This document shows positions 55,677 to 64,000 of a stretch of DNA of 64,000 bases, one piece after another. Source of the DNA: Trogon surrucura. Taxonomy: Eukaryota > Chordata > Aves > Trogoniformes > Trogonidae. The position numbers and the translations under genes are program-made. The notes beneath the pieces were generated by a model. That model was not told the origin of the DNA, made no database searches, and was given only the letters and a program-made list of their open reading frames with translations. The stretch's first letter is position 1; each line of letters opens with the position of its first letter. The stretch covers positions 5,905,501-5,969,500 of the forward strand of contig CM036639.1 in the NCBI GenBank assembly GCA_020746105.1, in the 5' to 3' direction.

Positions 55677-56054
55677 GACATGGACTGCATAAGGCGCCTG
55701 CAGAGGCAAGGAAAAAATGGGACTACTTGGCATGATGATGCATTCCCAAAATTGTCACCTTAAATTAAGGACAGGATCCTAACTGGTGTGAAATGGACCT
55801 TGCTGTGGTCAACAGTCATCAGCAGCTGAGCATGAGCTTTGTTGAGGCAAGAGAATGAAGGTCCAAGAGGCAGGACGTACATTTCAGGGCTACTTCCATG
55901 AACAGATCTGAAACAGGCTGGTGTTATCAACTCTTCAGCTCTTCTTGGGCTGCTTCTGACACGGAGAACATGCTGCTCCTCAATGCTCCTGACAGAGCAG
56001 TGGAGAGTGTCCCTGCAAGGAGCAACACCATCCATTTGTGAGGAGGGCACAACA

Positions 56055-56089
<35 letters not shown>

Positions 56090-56846
56090 ATCATGAACGC
56101 CTGTGAGGAAACATGTACCAAATTATAGCAGCCACTAGCATTCCTACAAACTCAGACCCACACAAGAGCACAGAGGACAGGAACATGCGTAGGAGCACAG
56201 CCAAGAGTGGACTCTGCTGAGGACACCTGGGCGAGCACCACAGAGGGGCTTAGAGCATTCTCGGGAAGAACAAAGTCCAAGGTGTTCCCATATCTTCTTT
56301 TGAGAAGCCACAAAATGCACAGGGAGGAGATGATCCAAAGAAGGCCCAAATGTGTCCATGATGGCAGTGATAGGTAGGATGGGGTCACAACAAGCAACAC
56401 AACACCCACACACCAAATAAGATACTATTGGAGTGAGAAGATGAGGGAGAGAAAGAGAAGGATAGGGCATGACCTCATCTAGAAACATCCTTGGGCATTC
56501 AGCTGAGGACTGTTGGATCTTCTTCCTGAGAGTGGCACAACAAACAACCTCACCAGAGGGACTTAGTGTGAAGTCACTTTCCAGCTCTGGATAAATCCTG
56601 CACTTGAGATGAATCTCCTGCCCACACTGCTGCATTCCTGCCTGAGAATTCCTGGGGTCTTTCATCCCAGTGCTCTGAGGAATTCTCTGTTGGAGAATGG
56701 GCATGGCACAAACATGGAAATGAAAGGGAAGCAGTGCAGGAAGTAAAACCACAGCCCATGTGTGATGGTTTGCATTCAAGACAAATGTGTCAGAAAATTG
56801 TTACCTCTGCCAAGGGTGCCACAGGTCCTGCGGCAATGAGGGGAGG
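55677..56846 (+). promoter_or_regulatory. fk9 upstream region
   Basis: Type II upstream sequence with an AC tract at 56,057-56,087, TTTGCATTCAAG at about 56,769-56,780 and TGTCAGAAAA at about 56,788-56,797. The left end is cut by the ERV-L, which separates fk9 from its partner fk8. Confidence 0.65.
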
Positions 56847-56912
56847 TATAAAAGGAAGCCTAAGTCGGTGCTCTCTCATCCACTTCTCCTGTCTCCTTCT
56901 CCTTGGAACCAG
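56847..56912 (+). promoter_or_regulatory. fk9 core promoter and non-coding exon 1
   Basis: TATAAAA at 56,847-56,853. Exon 1 ends at 56,912 (CAG/GTGAGT) and the intron runs 56,913-57,281. Confidence 0.88.
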
Positions 56913-57302
56913 GTGAGTCTGAAAACCTTTCTACTCTTACAAAGCAGACCTCCACTCAATGGATGTCTCAGCTGATGCTGGCTTTGTCATGTGTTGGGGT
57001 GGGGACACCTTATCACAACAGAGGGAAGTGGGAAGAAGTTCTGCCTAGAGAGAGGCTGGGATGTGACTGTGGCTGCTTTCAGTTTATACACTACGAGACA
57101 GATTCCTTGCATTAGAGTGAACTTTGTAGTACGTTCCTGAAAAAGGCATCGAGGATCATGTGATTCCGGACATGGTCTCAATCTTCCCATTCATTGATGG
57201 CCTTGGCTTCCTCACGAAAGGTTGTTCAGGCTGCTCCTCACCAATTACTGTCCTCTCCTTGCTCTCTGCCCTCTCTCCCAGGTGCACCTCAAGCTTCAAG
57301 AC

Positions 57303-57611
57303 ATGTCCTGCTGCAACCCGTGCGTACCCTGCTGCCAGCCCTGTGGCCCAACCCCACTGGCCAACAGCTGCAATGAGCCCTGTGTCCGCCAGTGCCAGAG
57401 CTCCACCGTCGTCATTGAGCCCTCCCCAGTGGTGGTGACCCTGCCTGGACCCATCCTCAGCTCCTTCCCACAGAACACCGTTGTGGGCTCCTCCACCTCT
57501 GCTGCTGTTGGCAGCATCCTGAGCTGTGAGGGTGTGCCCATCAACTCTGGGGGCTTTGATCTCTCCTGCATCACCAACCGCTACTGTGGCAGAAGGTGCC
57601 CCCCCTGCTAA
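57303..57611 (+). CDS. Feather-type beta-keratin fk9 (type II)
   Basis: 102 residues starting MSCCNPC, core [11 protein letters not shown], tail CGRRCPPC. Same protein as fk5 and the intact mirror of fk7. Exon 2 starts at 57,282. ATTAAA at 58,034-58,039. Its head-to-head partner (fk8) is destroyed and an ERV-L LTR now lies about 1.17 kb upstream of its TATA box, pointing the other way, so its regulation may differ from fk5. Confidence 0.95.
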   Translation: MSCCNPCVPCCQPCGPTPLANSCNEPCVRQCQSSTVVIEPSPVVVTLPGPILSSFPQNTVVGSSTSAAVGSILSCEGVPINSGGFDLSCITNRYCGRRCPPC

Positions 57612-58830
57612 AGATGCTGGCAAAGGTCTTAGACAAGGTCTCACTGGAACTCTGAACCTGGTGCTTGACAGAGGATCGAAGTTTGTGCCATTGTTTATGA
57701 GCACCTGATCATCTCTGGCTGTCCTGCAAAGGCAGACATGAAGAGACCAGCCTCAGGGGTCTCTTACAACATGGCCAACGTTGAACTTTCTTGTCTACTA
57801 CTCACCCTTCTTCTCTCTTTCTTTGATGCCTTGTGTTCCTCTCTAAGCCTGCTATGGGGACCACGGAGACCAGCCTGGAGGACCTGCTAGCCTGTCTGTC
57901 TTTCCTGGGCAGGTCAACATATGCCCTGTGGGAACTCTGCCACAGGAAAAAAGAAGTTGATTCTTGGCTTCTCCTGCTGCTGCCCACACCACGGACCTCC
58001 TCTTGGGCCTACCTCATTTCCCACTTTAGTCTCATTAAAAAATTTCTGCAAGCCTACCTGTGTCTCTTAGTTGGTCTGTCCACCTGCATTGTGAGAGCTG
58101 AGGCCAAAAGCTGTTGTTTTGTAGGGGAAACACGTGGGAGTTCTGTGTGGGGAATCATCCCTGTGAGAAACACTGGAGGCTGTGACACATTGCAGCGCAT
58201 CCTTCTTCACACACTACCTCCATAAGCGTGGGGAAACATCCGTAGTCACTCCACAGCCAACAGCCACCGGTCCTTGTCCTCCTGTGACTTTGCGCAGAGG
58301 TAGACCCTTGGCCCTGGAGTACATCTTGTGAATTAGAATCCTGACCACGGCTGTGCTCAGTTGAGGAAGTGTAGGTATGTGGGAGGCTCTGTGGAGCTCA
58401 GCAGTCCATCAGGCTCTTGGTGAAGATTGCTCCTCTTGCTTTGGATGCAGCTGTGCTGGGAAAGGAGGCTCAGAAGACTATGTTGCTAAACGATGGTGGA
58501 AAGTGAGAATGGGTGAATAGCCTTGGGGATGTCCCTGAGTCTTAACTTTACCTGCTCCTCACCTCCAATCCCTGGTCTAGGGGTATTCAGAAATACGTGC
58601 ACAAAATATATCAAAGTATTTTGACATCACTCGTGTGATCCTGAAGCTTTTCTTTTGCCAACATTGGGACATTCTTTCCTTCCCGTAACTGTTAGAGAGG
58701 GATGAGATCCACGTGTCTGGAAGGGGCAAGGGATTCTTTGGCAGTAGGCTGGCCAACTTAGTTAAACAGGCTTCAAACTGAAGAACTTAGGGGGCGAAAT
58801 GGCAGCACTCAAACTTTAACATCCAGCTGG
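57612..58830 (+). repeat. fk9 3' UTR and downstream flank
   Basis: Mirror of the fk7 flank and paralogous to fk2's flank. The 130-codon frame at 57,833-58,225 lies in 3' UTR sequence and is repeated with changes in other copies, without protein-like conservation that I can judge. Confidence 0.75.
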
Positions 58831-61370
58831 AGAATGAGCTTGGACATTCAGAGCATTAACAAAGTGTCCTCAATTCCCTGCCATGAAGTGATTCAGAAGG
58901 CCTTCTCCCCTTCTAGGGTGAAAGCTTCATGCTCAACTCCCTCTCTGAAATGCCTCTACACCAAAGTACGCAGCACGTGGAATAAACAGGAGGAATTAGA
59001 GATTTGTGTGCGGTTGAAGGGCTACAACCTGACTGCGCTTACGGAGACATGGTGGGATAGCTCACATGGCTGGATATCTCAGTCCTTTTTAGGAAAAATG
59101 TGGCAGCAATACATCGTGGTGGAGGGTAAGAAGAATGTGTTTGAGCTCTGCTCAGGGGTAGATGAAGAGCAGAACGTGGAAGCTGCTAAGGACACCTACA
59201 CAGAGCCAGAATAGCCTTACAGTCACAGGCACTGGTTATCAGTGCAGACTGAAATTAACTTGAGATTGACTGGAGGTTTTGGCAGTGTGTTGACAATAAT
59301 TTCTTGACACAGGTGGTGGAGTCATCAACAAGGAGAGTAGTACTGCTGGAACTTGTACTGACAAATAATGATGGACTAGTTGAGGACATGAAGGGTGGGG
59401 CAGCCTTGGCTTGCAGAGCCTTCCTGCCCTCCAGCAGATCAAAACTTCCACCCAATCTGGCGTCATCTGCAAAATTACTGGCGGTGAACTCAGTGAGATC
59501 TCATCCAGATATCATACAAATATAAAACATTTATTTAGTCAAAGGGACGAGAAGATTGAAGAAAGAAGGAAAGATAGAAAAGCAAATGGAGAGATTTGTG
59601 AGAGATAGGCACCACTCCAGATCCAGTGGAGTCCCATTCTGTTGGTGGGTGTTGGTAGAGGTTCCCAACAGGAGCTTAATGACCGGCCACCTTTATCTGT
59701 TCTCTGGGCTTTTTCCAAGGACACATTAACATATTCCCCCAATCACTTTACATAGTTCATGCCTCCATCATAGCATGCCTACGTCAGTCATGCTTCTACC
59801 ATGCTGGTTACCGCGGGTTGGGATATTCAGTGCACTCCAGAGTCTTTCTCAGGCTGGCCTCTGGATGAGCTTGTGCTCCGATCATGTGCAGTACAGTCCG
59901 GGTTGCCAGGTAGGACTCATGATCTGGGTCTGGCTTGTTCAGGGTTGCCAGGAAGACCTTGAGATCCCAGTTCGATCCAATCCTTGTTGGTTACTAGTCA
60001 GAACTTGCAATCATTGTTTGCTTCGTCACCACGTCGGTGATGTTGAGATATATTTTGAATTAAAATGTAGGTTCCGTGTATCACACTCGTAACACTTGTT
60101 CTCCAGACCCTTCTCCAGATTCATTGTCCTTCTCTAGAATCACCTGAGCACCTCAATGTCTTTCTTACACTGCAGCACCCAAAACTGAACACAGTACTCA
60201 AGCTGTGGCCACACCGCTGCTGAGTACAGGGGCACAATCGCTTCACTTCTCCTGTGGGACACACTAATCCTCTTACAAGCCAGGATGCATTTGCCCTGCT
60301 TGGCCACCTAGGCACACTGCTGACTCATCTTCAGCAGGCTGTCAACACACACGTGCAGATCCTTCGCTGCTGGGCAACCTTTGAGCCACGCTTCTCCAGG
60401 CCTGTAGCATTGTATGTGTTGCTTGTGACTGAAGTGCAGCACTTGACCTTATTAAACCTCATAGAGTTGACCTTGGCCCATTGATCCAACCATTCCAGAT
60501 CCCTTTGCAGAGCCTTCTGTGCTCCAGCAGATCAATGCTCCCACCCGATCAGACGTCATCCGCAAAATCACTGGCGGTGAACTCAATGAGGTCTCATCCA
60601 GATCATTAAAATATTCAACAAACCTGGCCCCAAATCGCAGACCTGCGGAACATCCGTTGTGACTGGCCACCAACGGGATTTAACTCCATTCACCACCACT
60701 CTCTGGGTTCAGCTACTCAGCTAGGTTTTAACACAGCAAAGAGTACACCTGTCTCAGCTAGGAGACGCTTGCTTCTCTAGCAGAATGATGTGGGAGACAG
60801 TGTCAAAGGCCTTACCAATGGCCAGGTACAAAACATTCACAAAAGCCCAGGTAGAAAACATCCAGAGTCTTCCCCTCATCAACTAGGCAGGTCACCTGGG
60901 CATAGAGGGAAATCATGTTGGTCAAGGAGGACCTGCCTTTCATAAAGCCATGCTGGCTGGGTATGATGCCCTGGTGGTCCTGCATGTGCCATGTCAGTGC
61001 ACTCAAGATGAACCTTCCTTGCTAGTGAGGTCAGGCTGACAGGTCTGTAGTTCTACAGATTCTCCTTCGGGCCCTTCCTGTAGATGGGCACCACATCGGC
61101 AAGTCTCCAGTCATCCAGGACGTCCCCTGTTAACCAGGAATTGCTTTATCCCCTTCCCCCTTCAAACCTAGTTTAAAGCCCTCTCCATGAGCCCTGCCAA
61201 TTCATGAGCAAGAACTCTTCCTTCTTTGAGGTAGCTGAACTTCTGCTGCCAGCAGGCCCAGTGGTTTGTAAACCTCCGCATGATCCAAAAGATCAATTCA
61301 ATGAATGAGAAAGTCATACTGCACAACAGAAATGAAGAAGCTGAAAGACCTGAAATGGACTTGGCAGAAG
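58831..61370 (-). mobile_element. CR1 fragments with nested LTR (mirror copy)
   Basis: Endonuclease fragment (58,834-59,214, plus strand), LTR (about 59,510-60,085, minus strand) and reverse-transcriptase and ORF1-end pieces (60,085-61,370, minus strand). It is the reverse complement of 40,640-43,180 with few differences. Confidence 0.75.
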
Positions 61371-62220
61371 GCAGAGGCACCCAAGCCTAGGAAAGAAGGC
61401 TGTAAGTGGTCCATTTGGATCACCTGACCCATCATCCTCTTCTCCCCATAGGCACAGCCACTCCTGCTTCCCCCATTGCAAACACCATGTGCTCTGGGCA
61501 GACCCAGAAAATATTGTCCTGGTATTGTCAAACGAGGACACAATGACTCCTCACAGTCTTTCCCTGTTGCACCATGGCATCGCTCTCGGGGGAGACAGGT
61601 CTCCACAAACATCTCCAACCTGAGTCCTTCGCACACAACTGCATCTATTGAGGTACTGCTCCAGGGTGAGTCCCTTTCACAAGGGGCAGTCGTCCAGGAA
61701 CACACCGCTCCAGCATGTGTATCCTGCGGGTATACGAGTCCTGTCAACAAACCTGATCCAGTGTAGGTTCCTCCCTCCAGGGGTTCACAGGTCCTGCCAG
61801 GAGCCTGCTCCGACATGGACTTCCCAGGTGATGACAGACTCCTTTGGACATCGACCTGATCTGGTGTGGGGTTTCTCCATGGTCTGCAGAGGGACAGCCT
61901 GCCTCACCATGGGCTTCACCATGGGCTGCAGGGGAATTGCAGCACTGGCACCTGAAGCACCTCCTTCCCCTGTTTCTTCACTGACCTTGGTGTCTGCACA
62001 GTTGTTACGCTCACATATTCTCACTCCTCTCTCTGCCTCTAATTGTGCACAAACACTTCCCCTCCTTCATAAATATGCTACCACGGAAGCACTACCAGCA
62101 TTGCAGGCTCTCTTAGCCTTTTCCAGTGGTGGGTCTGTCATGGAGCAGGCTGCTGTTGTCTCCACTGGATACGGGGAAAGCTTCTAGCAACTTCTCACAG
62201 AAGCCATTTCACTAACTCCC
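61370..62220 (-). repeat. Old long-LTR fragment (mirror copy)
   Basis: Mirror of 39,790-40,640 and paralogous to 21,180-21,960 beside fk3. Confidence 0.55.
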
Positions 62221-63334
62221 CTCTACTACAACCTTGCCATGCAAACCCAGTAGAAAACAACACCATCTTAGGAGTACCTCTGCCTAACACATGGAGTCAG
62301 CAGGTGGACTGTGCGTGATGCTCTATTCAAAGGTGATAGGACTGCACTGGGAATCTCTCCCAGTGTCCATGTCCAGGGTTTCTGGCCATGGACCCCTAAT
62401 CTGGTGATGGAAAGGAGAGGAAATTGGAGGCAAGTCACAGGGGCATCCCCAAGTCTGTCCACCCATTCCCAATTCCTGCTATTCTTTGGAAACATCGTCT
62501 TCTGAGCCTCCTTGCCCAGCATAGCTCCACCCAAAGCAAGAGGAGCGCTCTTCACCAAGACCCTGAGGGACTGCTGACCTCCACAGAGCCTCCCACATAC
62601 CCACACTTCCTCAGCTGAGCACAGCAGTTGTCAGGATTCCTGTTTGCAAAATGTTCTCCAGGGCCAAGGGTCTATTTCTGAGCAGAGTCACAGCAAGGCA
62701 AGGTCTGGTGGTCATTGGCTGTGGGGTGACTATGGAGGGATGCCTTCTTGAGCTTCAGGAGGCAGTGCCTGAATGAAGACATGCTGCAGTGTGTTGCAGC
62801 CTCCAATGTGTCTTGTAGGGGTGTGTCTCCAGGTTGTGATCCCCCATATTTCCTCTACAAAGAAATGTCTTTCTGCCTCAGCTCTCACGACACAAATGCA
62901 AAGACCATGTAACGGACACGGACATGCTTGCAGCAACATTTTAATGAGTCTAAAGAGGGAAATGAGATGAATCCAAAGGCAGCAGTCAAGAAACTGTTTT
63001 CCTTTTCCTGTGGTAGACGCCCTACAGGGCATCTGCTGCCCTGTCCCATAAAGAGAGATAGGCTAGCAAGTCCCTGCAGGCTGGTCTCTGGGGTCCTCAG
63101 AGCAGGCATCACAAGACAAGAAACAAGGAGATGAGAAAGGTGAGGAAAAGACAGTAAAGGTAGACATTGACCATGTTTTCAAAGAGCCCTCAGGACTGTC
63201 CCTTAATTTCTGACCTTACAGGACAGCCAGAGACGGTCAGGTGCTCTTAAAACAATGGCACAAACTTTGATCTACTGTCAAGCACCAGGTTCTCAGACCC
63301 CGTGAGACCTTATTCAAGGCAGTTGGCAGCATCT
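62220..63334 (-). repeat. fk10 3' UTR and downstream flank
   Basis: Minus-strand ATTAAA at 62,940-62,945. Type III flank. No other gene. Confidence 0.75.
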
Positions 63335-63643
63335 TTAGCAGGGGGGGCACCTTCTGCCACAGTAGCGGTTGGTGATGCAGGAGAGGTCAAAGCCCCCAGA
63401 GTTGATGGGCACACCCTCACAGCTCAGGATGCTGCCAACAGCAGCAGAGGTGGAGGAGCCCACAACGGTGTTCTGTGGGAAGGAGCTGAGGATGGGTCCG
63501 GGCAGGGTCACCACCACAGGAGAGGGCTGGATGGCAACGGTGGAGCTCTGGCACTGGCGGACACAGGGTTCATTGCAGCTGTTGGCCAGTGGGGTTGGGC
63601 CGCAGGGTTGGCAGCAGGGTACGCACGGGGTGCAGCAGGACAT
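63335..63643 (-). CDS. Feather-type beta-keratin fk10 (type III)
   Basis: 102 residues, the same protein as fk6, its mirror partner: MSCCTPC start, [11 protein letters not shown] core, CGRRCPPC tail. The acceptor lies just upstream (exon 2 from about 63,664). Intron sequence fills the rest of the window. By symmetry with fk6, its exon 1 donor would fall about 15 bp beyond the window, so promoter and exon 1 are not visible here. Confidence 0.94.
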   Translation of the reverse strand: MSCCTPCVPCCQPCGPTPLANSCNEPCVRQCQSSTVAIQPSPVVVTLPGPILSSFPQNTVVGSSTSAAVGSILSCEGVPINSGGFDLSCITNRYCGRRCPPC

Positions 63644-64000
63644 GTCTTGGGACTCGAGGCACACCTGGGAGAGGTTAGAGAGGAAACAGAGAACAAGTAT
63701 GGGTGAAGAGCAGCCTGGGCACTCTGTCACAAAGGAGCTAAGACCATCAATGAGTTACAAGGTGAAGAGGCTGTCGGGAGCCACATGGCATTCAATACCT
63801 ACAATGAGCAGCCTGACCCAAGGAAGCTCTCTCCCAGTGCATAAAGCAAAAGCAACCAAAGTCACATCCCAGCCTCTCTCTAAGCAGATTTTCTCCCTGC
63901 TTCCCTCTGTCATGACAAGACACCCTAAGCCCCTACATATGACAAAGCCATCATCAGCGATCTGTTGAGTGGAAATTTGCCTTTGGAAGAGGAGGAGAAG

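Larger units (their letters stand above)
55677..64000 (-). repeat. Right arm of giant inverted repeat
   Basis: Reverse complement of 38,010-46,333, entering directly after the ERV-L LTR and continuing past the window end. It carries fk9 and fk10 and the mirrored LTR and CR1 copies. Arm differences seen include the fk7/fk9 base, the dinucleotide tract length and scattered substitutions, for example near 62,790-62,960. Confidence 0.95.

Noticed and set aside
1..64000. CRISPR arrays, bacterial operons, phage or plasmid genes
   Set aside because: All repeats are eukaryotic LINE, LTR, microsatellite or gene duplicates. No regularly spaced short repeats or prokaryotic genes are present.

Overview
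This window is bird nuclear DNA. The defining content is a cluster of short cysteine-rich feather-type beta-keratin (corneous beta-protein) genes, each a non-coding first exon plus a single 102-codon coding exon. They sit among CR1 LINEs and avian endogenous retroviruses (ERVs) with nested solo LTRs. I cannot name the species from sequence alone. There is no prokaryotic content, tRNA, rRNA or CRISPR array that I can see.

Ten keratin loci are visible, called fk1 to fk10 here. Eight have an open 102-residue frame (fk1-fk6, fk9, fk10). One has a single-base frameshift (fk7) and one is a 3' half-gene (fk8). An orphan first exon without a coding exon lies at 47.4 kb. By promoter, flanks and N terminus they fall into three types. 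Type I is fk1, fk4, fk8 and the orphan exon. Type II is fk2, fk5, fk7 and fk9. Type III is fk3, fk6 and fk10. Their order and strands are I- II+ III- (fk1-3), I- II+ (fk4-5, III missing), III+ II- I+ (fk6, fk7, orphan exon), I- II+ III- (fk8-10). The locus is therefore one three-gene cassette repeated four times, with the third copy inverted.

Layout. 1-5,251: an old, broken class I (gammaretrovirus-like) ERV holding two nested solo LTRs. 5,252-9,690: a CR1 fragment split by a young, internally deleted class II ERV (5,373-9,495). 9.7-24.6 kb: cassette A, with two minus-strand CR1 copies (16.1-18.3 and 18.5-21.0 kb) between fk2 and fk3. 24.6-32.0 kb: cassette B. 32.0-34.0 kb: a plus-strand CR1, followed by a 1.18-kb solo LTR to 35.3 kb. 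36-47.6 kb: inverted cassette C. 47.6-49.4 kb: LTR and CR1 debris and the half-gene fk8. 49.4-55.7 kb: a minus-strand class III (ERV-L) provirus with open gag and pol frames. 55.7-64.0 kb: cassette D.

Cassettes C and D form a very large, nearly perfect inverted repeat: 38,010-46,333 pairs with 55,677-64,000, the coordinate sum staying at 102,009-102,011, and the arms run off the right end of the window. The ERV-L 5' LTR lies exactly at the inner edge of the right arm. Its 3' end has lost its LTR and is fused to the middle of fk8. A second sign of recent sequence exchange is a roughly 3.35-kb block around fk1 and fk4 that is almost identical while its flanks have diverged.

The keratin genes encode structural proteins of feather cells and are probably co-expressed. 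fk1/fk2 and fk4/fk5 are head-to-head pairs about 2.4-2.6 kb apart, and all share a TATA box, a short first exon and a conserved upstream block. Nothing here is a clearly new molecular system. The most notable features are the cassette and palindrome architecture, the ERV-L/keratin junction, and the ERV-L Gag with an N-terminal membrane region and a 10-residue repeat.
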